Source: Altererythrobacter xiamenensis (GTDB taxonomy: Bacteria > Pseudomonadota > Alphaproteobacteria > Sphingomonadales > Sphingomonadaceae). From it: a DNA stretch of 64,000 nt. The notes below the pieces were generated by a model, which worked only from the letters and a program-made list of their open reading frames with translations, had not been told where the DNA came from and made no database searches. Below are positions 9,289 to 17,607 of the stretch, in pieces. The position numbers and the translations under genes are program-made. The stretch spans positions 186,001 to 250,000 of the forward strand of contig NZ_FXWG01000001.1 in assembly GCF_900177715.1 (NCBI RefSeq), given 5' to 3'. Each line of letters starts with the position of its first letter. The stretch's first letter is position 1.

Positions 9289-9379
9289 AGCGGCACGGCT
9301 TTAGTCAGGGAGACGCGCGCCCGCAATATGGCGCGGGCGACGAACAGTCGTTTGAGACAGGTTCGCGGGGTTGCGTGCC

Positions 9380-9787
9380 TTAACGCTCGCCTTCCGCCGG
9401 AGCAGGTGCTGCCAGCGGGAAAAAGGGGATGCGCACTTCGAGCGGAGAGCCATCTTCACGATAGAAGGTGTAGAAACCTTCCATCGAACCATGCGGTGTC
9501 GCGAGTGGACAGCCAGATACGTAATCATGGCTCTGCCCTGGGAGAAGCAGCGGCTGTTCACCCACCACGCCTTCGCCATCGACATGGTTGACCATGCCCC
9601 GTGCATCGGTGATCCGCCAGTGCCTGGTCTGAAGCTGCATGGCCTCGTGGCTGCCGTTCTCGATCCGTACATGGTATACCCAGAACCACTTGCCGGCTTC
9701 GGGGTGGGATTGTTCGGGCAGGAAGTTCACCGCCACTCTGACGGTGATGCCTTCGGTTATGGCGGCGTGCTGGAACAGCTCTTTCAT
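9380..9787 (-). CDS. apaG: ApaG domain protein
   Basis: This 135-residue single-domain protein has an immunoglobulin-like fold. ApaG hallmarks are YHVRIENGSHEAMQLQTRHW, GVVGEQPLLLPGQ and FTYxSG-like SGCPLATPHGSMEGFY. ApaG is linked genetically to Co2+/Mg2+ resistance and diadenosine tetraphosphate metabolism, but its biochemical role is unsettled. It stands alone on the minus strand, with the divergent TPR gene 212 bases away. Confidence 0.93.
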   Translation of the reverse strand: MKELFQHAAITEGITVRVAVNFLPEQSHPEAGKWFWVYHVRIENGSHEAMQLQTRHWRITDARGMVNHVDGEGVVGEQPLLLPGQSHDYVSGCPLATPHGSMEGFYTFYREDGSPLEVRIPFFPLAAPAPAEGER

Positions 9788-9895
9788 GACACTTTTAAGG
9801 TAGCGATTCGTTACTAAGCTACAAGTGCAGGTTCAGAGTTAATCCCCCTTGAACTGTGCAAAACGGAACTCTGTTCGGTCGAGTGTTGCAGCCCT

Positions 9896-9936
9896 GCACC
9901 GGCTCTTTTGCGTCTATTGCAAGCCGGTGCTATTAT
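9896..9936 (+). promoter_or_regulatory. Candidate promoter overlapped by a 9-bp dyad, upstream of the TPR gene
   Basis: A -35-like TTGCGT (9908-9913) and a -10-like TATTAT (9931-9936) are separated by 17 bases. An inverted repeat, GCACCGGCT (9896-9904) and AGCCGGTGC (9922-9930), brackets the -35 and abuts the -10. Its perfect 9-base arms would make a plausible repressor or activator site. Transcription would start near 9943, about 57 bases before the ATG at 10000. Confidence 0.5.
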
Positions 9937-9999
9937 GATGAATTCGACGTAATGTCATAACATGCTCGGGTCGCCTCTGACGTGTATCGGGAGGACGAC

Positions 10000-11793
10000 A
10001 TGCTTAAGGCCATTGGTTTCTTCGCCGCGCTGCTCAGCGCGATCGGACTGGGGTCGGAAACGGCCGAAGATCGCTCGGGAGAGCCGAGTGCTGCACAACT
10101 CGCCGCGCTTGACCCCACCCTGCCCGGTCGCAAGGCCTGCCGAGGAATAGACGCTCGCGGCAAGGCTCTCGAGGAACGGCTCGCGCTTGCAGCGGCAAAA
10201 TCGCCTCTGCTCTTGCAATCGGCAGTGCAGGACCGCTTCCCGCTCTATTCTGAAATAGGCCCGTCGGATATCGATGTTACCGGTCTCACCGGCGAGGCGC
10301 GCAACTATTTCGATCAGGGCGTCGCCCTGCTCTACGGCTTCAACCATGCAGCTGCCGTCCGGTCATTCCGCAAGGCGCGCGCCTATGCCCCAGAATGCGC
10401 GATGTGCTGGTGGGGCGAAGCCTACGCCAACGGTCTCAACATCAATGCAGGGATGAGCGAGGAACAGAACCGTCAGGCGATCTTCGCCGTCAAGCAGGCA
10501 CAGCGCCTTTCAGATAAATCCAGCCCGATGGAAAAGGCCCTGATCGCGGCTCAGGCGGCGCGCTTCCCCGACGACCTTGGCGCTGATCGGGCTGCTCTGG
10601 AGGCGAATTACTCCGAGAAGATGATGGCCATCGCGGCGAAATATCCCTCCAGCAACGATGTCGCCGTGCTGGCAGCGGAATCGGCCATGAACACCACGCC
10701 GTGGGACTATTGGGATCCGGAGACGTCCGAGGCCCGCCCGCAGATCGCCCAAGCGATCACCCTGATAGAGCGCGTCATGACGGACAATCCGCGCCATCCG
10801 CAGGCTTCCCACCTTTACATCCACCTGATGGAGAACAGCCCCGACCCGACCAAGGCGGAAGCTGCGGCTGATCGCTTGGTTGATAGCGCACCATCGGCGC
10901 TCGGCCATCTCGTCCACATGCCCGGCCACATCTACTACCGGATCGGACGCTACACCGACTCGATCGAGGCCAATATCAAGGCTGCGCGCGCCGATGAGGA
11001 GTACCTGGGCGTTGCGGGAGACGACGGCCTCTATCGCTTCGGATATTACCCGCACAACGTCCATTTCCTGCTGACTTCGGCGCAGATGGCGGGCGACATG
11101 TACCGCGTTGCGAACGAGACCGAGCGGCTCAAGCGGATCCTTAACGAGGATATCGCCAAGCAGCTGCCCTGGGTTCAGGCGATCCATGCCGCGCCGTCTT
11201 TTGCTCTGACGCAATATGCTTCCCCTGCCGCGACCCTGGCTCTCACCACCAAGTCGACCGAGCTCGCCTACGTCGAGGCAATGCGGCACTATGCGCGAGC
11301 CGTGGCTCACGCGCGAATGGGCGATAGCGCGGAATTCGACGCGGACATCGCCGCGATGAAGACGCTCAAGTCCGATCCACAGATGCAGGTGATGGTCGAC
11401 AACGGCTTTCCTGCCCCAACAATCGTCGAACTCGCCATCCATGTCGCCGAAGGCCGCAAATCGCATGCGGACGGCGAGTACGAGACTGCAGCGGCGCATT
11501 ATCGCGCGGCACAGGAACTCGAAAAGCAGGTCCCCTATAACGAGCCGCCCTACTGGTATTATCCGGTGGCGCAATCGCTCGGCGCGGCGCTCTATGCGGC
11601 GGGGGATTACGAGGGCGCACTGGCGGCTTTTCGAGAGGCCCTGTTCAAGGCACCCAATAGCGGCTGGGCGCTCTACGGTCTGGCGCAGACCGAAAGGAAG
11701 CTCGGCAACCTGCGCGAGGCCAGGGCTGCGGAAGAAGCACTGTCCAAGGCCTGGATCGGCGAGAACAACTGGCTACGGATGGACCGGATCTGA
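10000..11793 (+). CDS. Exported TPR-repeat protein
   Basis: This 597-residue protein starts at an ATG preceded by GGGAGG at good spacing; a GTG 18 bases earlier is less likely. The N-terminus (MLKAIGFFAALLSAIGLG) is a probable signal peptide. TPR-type helices occur near the front (GFNHAAAVRSFRKARAYAPECAMCWWG) and repeatedly at the end (AAHYRAAQELE, GDYEGALAAFREALFKAPNSGWALYGLAQTE). CAMCWWGEA is typical of a widespread family of uncharacterised TPR proteins. It probably acts as a periplasmic scaffold; no enzyme motif is seen. Confidence 0.82.
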   Translation: MLKAIGFFAALLSAIGLGSETAEDRSGEPSAAQLAALDPTLPGRKACRGIDARGKALEERLALAAAKSPLLLQSAVQDRFPLYSEIGPSDIDVTGLTGEARNYFDQGVALLYGFNHAAAVRSFRKARAYAPECAMCWWGEAYANGLNINAGMSEEQNRQAIFAVKQAQRLSDKSSPMEKALIAAQAARFPDDLGADRAALEANYSEKMMAIAAKYPSSNDVAVLAAESAMNTTPWDYWDPETSEARPQIAQAITLIERVMTDNPRHPQASHLYIHLMENSPDPTKAEAAADRLVDSAPSALGHLVHMPGHIYYRIGRYTDSIEANIKAARADEEYLGVAGDDGLYRFGYYPHNVHFLLTSAQMAGDMYRVANETERLKRILNEDIAKQLPWVQAIHAAPSFALTQYASPAATLALTTKSTELAYVEAMRHYARAVAHARMGDSAEFDADIAAMKTLKSDPQMQVMVDNGFPAPTIVELAIHVAEGRKSHADGEYETAAAHYRAAQELEKQVPYNEPPYWYYPVAQSLGAALYAAGDYEGALAAFREALFKAPNSGWALYGLAQTERKLGNLREARAAEEALSKAWIGENNWLRMDRI

Positions 11794-11827
11794 GAAAGGG
11801 GCGTGAGAAAACACAGGTAGCTGCAAT

Positions 11828-12433
11828 TCAATTTGCGGCGAGCGCTTCCTCGATCTGGTCGAGCCGCTCCTTGCCGAAGAACATCTCTTCGCCGACGTAG
11901 ACGGTGGGGATGCCGAAAGTGCCGCGTTCGACGGCATTCGTGGTGTTGTCGATCAGGCCCTGCTTGACCGCATCGGTCTGGGCGCGTTCGAACAGATCCT
12001 TTGCATCGAAACCGGCGGCTTCGACCGCCGCACCGAGCGCCTCGGGATCGGCCACGTCGAGTCCCTGCTCCCAAACGGCGGGCAGCATGGCTTCTGCAAA
12101 TTGCACGCCGCGCCCGTCTTGATCGGCCGCGTAAAGCATACGCTGCAAGACGATGGAATTGAACGGGAACTTCGGGTTCATCCGGTAGCGTGACAGGCGG
12201 TGCTTGGCGATGAAACGCTGCATTTCCAGCATGGCGTATTCGTTCTTGCCCTTGATCCCCGCATCGCGAACGAAGGGTGGCTCGTTGCCGGTCAGCTTGT
12301 GCATTCCGCCGAGGAACACCGGAAAAACGTCCAATCCCGCGTCTTCGCGCCGAACAAGGTCCCTGAGCGGCCACCAGATCATGTAGGCGTTGGGGCTCAC
12401 AAAATCGAAAACCAACTGTACCGTCTTGGACAT
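11828..12433 (-). CDS. 2-hydroxychromene-2-carboxylate isomerase family protein (DsbA superfamily)
   Basis: This 201-residue protein has a thioredoxin-like fold with an inserted helical domain. The start motif is VQLVFDFVSPNAYMIW and the late motif is RGTFGIPTVYVGEEMFFGKERLDQIEEAL, as in the NahD/kappa-GST-like group. These use glutathione to isomerise aromatic-degradation intermediates, but many members have unknown substrates. No degradation genes are nearby. The ATG at 12433 has GGAGA at good spacing, and upstream ATGs are less likely. Confidence 0.85.
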   Translation of the reverse strand: MSKTVQLVFDFVSPNAYMIWWPLRDLVRREDAGLDVFPVFLGGMHKLTGNEPPFVRDAGIKGKNEYAMLEMQRFIAKHRLSRYRMNPKFPFNSIVLQRMLYAADQDGRGVQFAEAMLPAVWEQGLDVADPEALGAAVEAAGFDAKDLFERAQTDAVKQGLIDNTTNAVERGTFGIPTVYVGEEMFFGKERLDQIEEALAAN

Positions 12434-12606
12434 CGCGTTCTCCATCTGCTGAGCGTAACGCCTCGCACGCCTGCCCCCTTGCAGCAAGGGCGCGCAGAAA
12501 AACGGTAATCATGGTTAATTCCGCGTGAACCCCGTTTCCTTCAAATTCCTTAGTCGTCTTGCTGGCAAGTGCACTCTCGAAGAAGTTTCGAAGGGGCAAG
12601 GTCGGT

Positions 12607-13866
12607 ATGCTGAAATCGCTGAAAGCATTGGGCAAGAAGCTCGGTGGTGACCGTCGCGGTAACGTCCTCATCGTATCCGCCCTCGGTGCGGCATCGCTGG
12701 TGGGCGCGGCCGGCCTAGGGGTCGATACCGCGCAGTGGTATCTCGCGAAGCGCCAGCTGCAGCAGGCAACCGACTCGGGTGCCCTTGCGGCAGCGATGAA
12801 CCTCTACCGCAGCGCAGCCTTCGTCGATGCGGCAGAGAACGAAGTCGATCGCAACTTCCCCGATGCCGTGAACGTCGAACGCGTGGTGAACCCGCCGCAA
12901 GAAGGCGACTACATCGGCGACAATGGCGCGATCGAAGTCGTTGCCAACGTAAATCGCCGCTTGCCCTTCTCCAGCATCTTCATGAGTTCGGCTTCCACCA
13001 TCCGCACGCGTTCGGTCGCAACGATCGTCGGCGATGGGGAACATTGCGTCATCTCTCTTGCGCCTGACGGCACCGGCGTCGATGTCCAGGGTAACGCCAA
13101 CGTGATCCTGGGCTGCGGGGTAGCCGCAAACTCGCCGAGCGGCATTTCGGTCGACCTGTCGGGTTCGAGCTATCTTTCGGCCACCCCGATCAGCTCGGTT
13201 GGCGGTATTGACTATAGCTCGAACAACATCGCCCCGAATACCACGCTGCAGGCTTATGGCCTGCCGGTCGACGATCCGCTCGCCGATCGCAATCTCGAAA
13301 CGCCGACTTCGCCGGCCAACTGCACCTATCGAAACGTCTCGGTCAACTCGAACACGACCCAGACGCTCTATCCGGGTCGCTACTGCGGCGGCCTGGCGAT
13401 CCGCGGCCGCGCCGAACTCGAACCGGGTGTCTACATCATCGACGGTGGCACGTTTTCTGCCAACGCACAGGCGGAGATAATTGGCGAAGGCGTGACCTTC
13501 ATCCTCACCGGAAACAACACTGCGACCGTGGCCGATCTGCAGTTCAACGGTGGTGCCGAGCTCGACCTGCGCGCACCGACGCCTGACGAGGATCCCGTCT
13601 GGCACGGGATCCTGTTCTACCAGGATGAAATGGGCTCCGACACCGAGAGCATCATCAACGGCGGTTCGGACATGAACTTTGAAGGCATCGTTTACATGCC
13701 CAATGGCGATGTCCGCTTCAACGGCAATGCCGGCCAGCACGCCGACTGCCTGCTGCTGATCGCCAACCGGGTCAATTTCGCGGGCGAAAGCTCGCTCGAC
13801 AATGATTGCCCGAGCCATATCGACGATGTCGATACGACCGCCAAGATCATCCGTGTCGTAGAGTAA
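12607..13866 (+). CDS. TadG-like protein with beta-helix-like C-terminal region
   Basis: This 419-residue protein carries the TadE/G-like N-terminal segment GNVLIVSALGAASLVGAAGLGVDTAQWYLAKRQLQ (about 20-54), with one membrane helix and the conserved VD...W...R.LQ pattern of putative Flp pilus-assembly TadG. The rest lacks a visible von Willebrand domain. Its Gly/Asn/Ser-rich short strands (IRGRAELEPGVYIIDGGTF, NFEGIVYMPNGDVRFNG) suggest a parallel beta-helix exposed in the periplasm or on the pilus. It heads a three-gene pseudopilin set. I chose the ATG at 12607 over a TTG at 12559. Confidence 0.82.
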   Translation: MLKSLKALGKKLGGDRRGNVLIVSALGAASLVGAAGLGVDTAQWYLAKRQLQQATDSGALAAAMNLYRSAAFVDAAENEVDRNFPDAVNVERVVNPPQEGDYIGDNGAIEVVANVNRRLPFSSIFMSSASTIRTRSVATIVGDGEHCVISLAPDGTGVDVQGNANVILGCGVAANSPSGISVDLSGSSYLSATPISSVGGIDYSSNNIAPNTTLQAYGLPVDDPLADRNLETPTSPANCTYRNVSVNSNTTQTLYPGRYCGGLAIRGRAELEPGVYIIDGGTFSANAQAEIIGEGVTFILTGNNTATVADLQFNGGAELDLRAPTPDEDPVWHGILFYQDEMGSDTESIINGGSDMNFEGIVYMPNGDVRFNGNAGQHADCLLLIANRVNFAGESSLDNDCPSHIDDVDTTAKIIRVVE

Positions 13867-13880
13867 GAGAGAGCCAGCCG

Positions 13881-14351
13881 ATGAACCTATTCAATCGACT
13901 CCTCAACAACCGCGACGGCTTTGGCGCGATGGAACTGGGCCTCGCCCTGCCCTTTCTCCTGTTGCTGTGCCTCGGCATGATCGACGCCTCGCATATGATC
14001 AGCACCAAGATCGACTACGAGCAAGCTGCGCAGCGCACGACGGACTTCGCCCTCGCTCGCCGTCCGACCAACAGCAATACGACGAATTACGAAGCGGAAG
14101 CCCGCGCAGCATCGGGGCTTACCGCGGACAAGATCGATGTAGAACTGTTTCTGGAATGCGACGGCACGAAGCAGTCAAATTTCAACACGATATGCCCTTC
14201 GGGTCAGGCATCGGCGCGCTACATCAGCGTCGAAATCAGCAATGATGTTCCGACACGCTTCGACTGGTCCGCTTTCGGCAAGCTGATCGGGTACGAGGCC
14301 TTCGACAGCACGGTCACGGTGACCGGCGACAGCCTGGTGAGGTTCCAGTGA
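13881..14351 (+). CDS. TadE-like pseudopilin, second locus
   Basis: This 156-residue protein has the TadE element GFGAMELGLALPFLLLLCLGMIDASHM (about 13-39), a processing-type glutamate followed by one helix. It lies 14 bases after the TadG-like gene. Its TGA shares a base with the ATG of the next gene (TGATG), so these genes are co-translated. Two cysteines in the soluble part may form a disulfide. The ATG at 13881 places the basic N-terminus correctly in front of the helix. Confidence 0.83.
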   Translation: MNLFNRLLNNRDGFGAMELGLALPFLLLLCLGMIDASHMISTKIDYEQAAQRTTDFALARRPTNSNTTNYEAEARAASGLTADKIDVELFLECDGTKQSNFNTICPSGQASARYISVEISNDVPTRFDWSAFGKLIGYEAFDSTVTVTGDSLVRFQ

Positions 14352-14746
14352 TGATGTTCCGCAAGCTCCTCGCCGATCGTCGCGGATCGGGTTCGGTCGA
14401 TTTCGCCTTTGCGATTCCGGTCGTCGTCACCCTCATGCTCGGCACCATTCAGCTCGGCGTCTACCTTCAGGCATCTGGCACTCTGCGCCATGCCTTGGGC
14501 GAAGGCATTCGCTATGCGAAGGTCGATCCCGATGCGACGCAGACGGAAGTTCTCAACGAAGTGAAGGACGAAATGCCGGCAATGGACCCGCAGAAGATCA
14601 CGAGTCTGACCTTCGAACGCGGCACCACCAACGGTGCCGACTACGGCAAGATTGCGATCAGTTACCGGCTGGAGCCGATGATCCCGCTGGTGCCGCTGCC
14701 TGCGATCACGATCAACGAAGAAAAGACCGCTTACCTGCCGAGTTGA
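14351..14746 (+). CDS. TadE-like pseudopilin, second locus
   Basis: This 131-residue protein has the element SGSVDFAFAIPVVVTLMLGTIQLGVYL (about 15-40). Here an aspartate (VDFAF) stands where the usual glutamate of the processing site is found, which may affect methylation or cleavage. The overlap with the preceding gene favours ATG 14351, although GTG 14348 and ATG 14354 are also possible. With its two neighbours it forms a compact minor-subunit cluster 5 kb from the main tad genes. Confidence 0.8.
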   Translation: MMFRKLLADRRGSGSVDFAFAIPVVVTLMLGTIQLGVYLQASGTLRHALGEGIRYAKVDPDATQTEVLNEVKDEMPAMDPQKITSLTFERGTTNGADYGKIAISYRLEPMIPLVPLPAITINEEKTAYLPS

Positions 14747-14759
14747 GGCAACGTCGGAG

Positions 14760-15965
14760 CTAAAGCCCCGCAGCCTTTAGCGCCTGGTCGAGGTCTTCGG
14801 TCAAATCCTCGATATCTTCCAGCCCGACATTGATGCGCAGGAGGCCCTCGCTCACACCCATCTCGGCACGCGCCTCTGCCTCCATTCCCGCATGCGTGGT
14901 CGAGGCAGGATGACACATAAGGCTGCGCGCATCGCCAATGTTGTTCGAGATGTCGATGAGTTGCAGCGCATCGAGTACGGCAAAGGCGCGCTCGCGGCTT
15001 TCGACATCGAACGCGAAGATCGGACCGGTTGCGTCCATCTGCTTCAACGCCAGTTCGTGACGCGGATGGCTCGCCAAACCAGGATGAAGCATACGCGGGA
15101 CCCGGCTTTCGATCGCCATGCCGAGCGCCACCGCATTCTCGCTCTGCTTGTGCGCGCGCAATGAAAGCGTTTCCAGCCCTTTGAGAACGACCCATGCGTT
15201 GAAGGGGGAGATGTTCGGTCCGGTGTTGCGTTGAAACGGCAGAAGAACCTCGTTGATCCATTCCTCAGACCCGCAAATCGCGCCGGCCAGGACCCTGCCC
15301 TGCCCGTCCATCAGCTTGGTCGCGCTGTAGGCGACGATATCGGCGCCAAATTCCATCGGACGCTGCAAGGCGCTCGTCGCGAAGGCATTGTCGACCACCG
15401 TCGTGATACCGCGCGAACGTGCCAGCCCGCAGACAAACTCCAGATCGACCACGTCGAGGGTGGGATTGGCCGGCGTTTCGAAGAAGAAAACCTTGGTATT
15501 GGGGCGAATGGCCGCTTCCCACTGATCGTTGTCGGCGCTGTCGATGACGCTCGTTTCGATGCCGAAGCGCGGCAGCAGATTATCGACCAGCCAGCGGCAC
15601 GAGCCAAACGCTGCGCGCGCCGACACCACGTGATCCCCGACGGACAATTGGCACAGCAAGGCCGCAGTCATGGCCGCCATCCCGCTCGCCTGCGCGCGGC
15701 ACGCCTCAGCGCCTTCCATCAGCGCGATTCGCTCTTCCAGCATGGCGACCGTGGGATTCTGGAGGCGCGAATAGGTCATGCCCGCTGCATCGCCGGCAAA
15801 TCGGTCCGCTACGGTCTGGGCATCGTCATAAGTATAGCCCGAGGTCAGGAAGAGCGCTTCGCTCGTTTCCCCATGCTCGCTGCGCCAGGTACCGCCCCGC
15901 ACCGCGCGAGTCGCGGGTTTCCACTTGCGCGTGATCGCGCGGTCCATGCCGGTTGTTTTCTTCAT
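14760..15965 (-). CDS. metZ: O-succinylhomoserine sulfhydrylase MetZ
   Basis: This 401-residue enzyme belongs to the Cys/Met-metabolism PLP family (fold type I). It would convert O-succinylhomoserine and sulfide to homocysteine in direct sulfhydrylation for methionine synthesis. Motifs are SRLQNPTVAMLEERIALMEG, the PLP lysine K217 in YSATKLMDGQGRV, and VVDNAFATSALQRPM. Cystathionine gamma-synthase is the close alternative, but the overall sequence fits MetZ. The start lies 11 bases after a TetR gene on the same strand, with no room for its own riboswitch and no clear Shine-Dalgarno, so co-transcription is likely. Confidence 0.88.
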   Translation of the reverse strand: MKKTTGMDRAITRKWKPATRAVRGGTWRSEHGETSEALFLTSGYTYDDAQTVADRFAGDAAGMTYSRLQNPTVAMLEERIALMEGAEACRAQASGMAAMTAALLCQLSVGDHVVSARAAFGSCRWLVDNLLPRFGIETSVIDSADNDQWEAAIRPNTKVFFFETPANPTLDVVDLEFVCGLARSRGITTVVDNAFATSALQRPMEFGADIVAYSATKLMDGQGRVLAGAICGSEEWINEVLLPFQRNTGPNISPFNAWVVLKGLETLSLRAHKQSENAVALGMAIESRVPRMLHPGLASHPRHELALKQMDATGPIFAFDVESRERAFAVLDALQLIDISNNIGDARSLMCHPASTTHAGMEAEARAEMGVSEGLLRINVGLEDIEDLTEDLDQALKAAGL

Positions 15966-15976
15966 CAAAGCGACGC

Positions 15977-16525
15977 TTAGGGGGCGAAAAGCTCGCTCGC
16001 AACCAGTCCTTCACGTGCCGTCTCGCCGTGACCAACGGTTCTCAGCATCAGCGTTCCTTCGAGGAGCGTCATGAGATATCGCGCGCCGCCCGCAGGATCG
16101 GGGTCATCCTCGGGCAACTGGCCCTCTAACCAGGCAAGTTGTTTGGCCATCATCGCCTCCGCCGCCGCCTTGTAACCCGGCATTTCCCGCGCGGATCCTG
16201 CTACGATCTCCCACCACAATTTCATGAATGGCTGCATCGCAGGCTGCTGGCCGAGATCGAGGATGCGCTCGAAACATTCGCGCCGCGTAGACGGCCGCTG
16301 CTCACCCATCGCCATATCGAGAGCGGCAGAATACACCCCGGCGATATATTCGAGCAGGTCGGCGACCAGCGTCTCCTTGTTGCCGAAGTGGTAGATCAGC
16401 ATCCGGTCACTGGTACCTGCCGCTTTCGCAAGCGGACGCAGGCTCGCTCCACCCATCCCGTTTTCGAGAACATGAGCGGCTAGCATTGGAAGAAGCGCTT
16501 CCTTTGAAAGTTGAGGCTTTTGCAT
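15977..16525 (-). CDS. TetR-family transcriptional regulator
   Basis: This 182-residue regulator has the HTH GMGGASLRPLAKAAGTSDRMLIYHFGNKETL (about residues 24-54), in which the recognition helix ends in the family's typical Y-H-F-x-N-K. The C-terminal ligand domain is rich in tryptophan and methionine. The intergenic region on its upstream side holds two TGTAGC...GCTACA palindromes, the likely operators, and a divergent membrane-protein gene. metZ follows 11 bases downstream. ATG 16525 is preferred over the GTG at 16537. Confidence 0.87.
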   Translation of the reverse strand: MQKPQLSKEALLPMLAAHVLENGMGGASLRPLAKAAGTSDRMLIYHFGNKETLVADLLEYIAGVYSAALDMAMGEQRPSTRRECFERILDLGQQPAMQPFMKLWWEIVAGSAREMPGYKAAAEAMMAKQLAWLEGQLPEDDPDPAGGARYLMTLLEGTLMLRTVGHGETAREGLVASELFAP

Positions 16526-16544
16526 CGAACTTGCCACTCCCTCT

Positions 16545-16592
16545 TGTAGCGATCGCTACATCCGGCTACAAGGGCCTGTAGCACTCGCTACA
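16545..16592. promoter_or_regulatory. Twin palindromic operators between tetR and a membrane-protein gene
   Basis: TGTAGCGATCGCTACA (16545-16560) is a perfect 16-base palindrome. A second copy, TGTAGCACTCGCTACA (16577-16592), keeps both 6-base arms. A further half-site, GCTACA, sits at 16565-16570. Palindrome centres are 32 bases apart, about three helical turns, so two dimers could bind the same face. The first site lies 20 bases from the TetR start, the second 21 bases from the divergent ATG at 16613. This is a classic autoregulatory and divergent control layout. Confidence 0.8.
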
Positions 16593-16612
16593 TTAGCCCT
16601 CGGAGACCGATC

Positions 16613-17002
16613 ATGGACCCGTTACAATTCCTGTTCATCGCCATACTCGCCTTCGGGGGAGCAGGTATCGTCTATATAATTTTCGCCAGGCCGACTGCTG
16701 GAAACGCGACTCTGGCGGGCATGCTTTCGGCCGGCCTTGGAACCTACACCGCAGCTCAGATCTGGCACGAAGGCGTGATGATGTTCTGGACCAATCACAC
16801 CGTGAACATGACAGGAATCCAAGTCTGGTGGGATTTGGTCATGTGCGTGGTTGTCGCGCTGTTCTTTATCGCGCCACGTGCACGAAAAGCCGGAATGAAC
16901 GTCCCGGGCTGGGCCTTGCTCGTCGGCTTGACAGCCAGCATCGGATTGCTTGCGATGTGCGCACGGCTGTTCTGGCTCGAAAAACAGGTCGAAAACGCCT
17001 GA
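16613..17002 (+). CDS. Four-helix membrane protein under TetR control (unknown function)
   Basis: This 129-residue protein has four predicted membrane helices (about 5-25, 33-50, 70-88, 100-120). I do not recognise the family. Two charged or aromatic patches, TYTAAQIWHEGVMMFW and IQVWWDLVMC, lie at the membrane boundaries. It is divergent from the TetR gene across the twin operators, so it is the most likely regulated target. By analogy with other TetR-linked small membrane proteins it might respond to a lipophilic compound, but that is only inference. Confidence 0.75.
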   Translation: MDPLQFLFIAILAFGGAGIVYIIFARPTAGNATLAGMLSAGLGTYTAAQIWHEGVMMFWTNHTVNMTGIQVWWDLVMCVVVALFFIAPRARKAGMNVPGWALLVGLTASIGLLAMCARLFWLEKQVENA

Positions 17003-17022
17003 GATCTGCGCCACGCAATAAA

Positions 17023-17048
17023 AAAGCGGGGCACGAAGGCCCCGCTTT
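17023..17048 (-). terminator. Bidirectional intrinsic terminator
   Basis: AAAGCGGGGC (17023-17032) and GCCCCGCTTT (17039-17048) form a perfect 10-base stem with a 6-base loop. Read on the minus strand the stem is followed by a run of T, which suits the end of the small gene at 17073-17297. On the plus strand the T tract is short. Confidence 0.85.
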
Positions 17049-17072
17049 CAAACTCTTATCGAGCCAGCCTGA

Positions 17073-17297
17073 TTACGGGCTGGTCGGCAGATCGTCATCA
17101 TTGGCTGCGGTCAGCGCAATGAAGCCGGCCAGAATAGCGACGGCGACGATGGCATAGATGCCGTCCGAACCGCCACCGAGTTCCGAAGCGCCTTCAGCCG
17201 GAGCTGCGGTACGATCGGCGGCCTGGGCCTGGATGGCTACCGGTGCGGCAACCAGAGCAGCTGCCGCAGCAGCCATGGAAACAGTCTTCAAACGCAT
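17073..17297 (-). CDS. Small exported protein with C-terminal membrane segment
   Basis: This 74-residue protein has a Sec signal peptide (RLKTVSMAAAAAALVAAPVAIQAQA), a short linker, a hydrophobic segment (IYAIVAVAILAGFIALTAA) and an acidic tail DDDLPTSP. No known domain is visible. GGAAGGG sits 6-8 bases before the ATG, a perfect TTGACA -35 box lies further upstream, and a strong terminator follows. The compact, well-signalled single-gene unit suggests real and perhaps high expression. Confidence 0.75.
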   Translation of the reverse strand: MRLKTVSMAAAAAALVAAPVAIQAQAADRTAAPAEGASELGGGSDGIYAIVAVAILAGFIALTAANDDDLPTSP

Positions 17298-17367
17298 TAC
17301 GAACCCTTCCTGAGTAGTAGAATTTCAGTCCTTCAATTGCGCACTTACTGGAAAAGTTTCACGCTTT

Positions 17368-17373
17368 TGTCAA
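17368..17373 (-). promoter_or_regulatory. -35 box (TTGACA) for the small exported protein
   Basis: On the minus strand a perfect TTGACA lies about 70 bases before the start codon at 17297. The matching -10 is poor (CAGTAA at 17-base spacing), so the promoter may need an activator or use a different spacing. Confidence 0.4.
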
Positions 17374-17607
17374 CCGAAGTCACGTTTGCGACGAAGCGCA
17401 TTGTTGGCGCGGCGAACCGAGCAAAACTATTGAAACGCTTCAGAATTTGGGGCCGTGGGCAGCTCTGATCGGGCAAATTGCCCCACTGCTTCGCCCGATT
17501 GATGTTAAAGCGTTGCAAAACATCCACAATTGCTTCTCCGGAAGCAGTAAATAGTGGGCTGCTGGCCGCTTGTCGCGGGTTGCGACGACGATTAAGCGCT
17601 ATGCCCG
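17374..17607. other. Intergenic region between divergent genes
   Basis: The whole gene-free stretch runs from 17298 to 17607. Apart from the TTGACA element at 17368-17373 and the ribosome site of the minus-strand gene, I see no repeat, hairpin or RNA gene. It must also contain the promoter of the glycosyltransferase gene at 17608, which I cannot place. Confidence 0.4.

Noticed and set aside
15966-15976. SAM riboswitch before metZ
   Set aside because: Only 11 bases separate metZ from tetR; no riboswitch can fit there.
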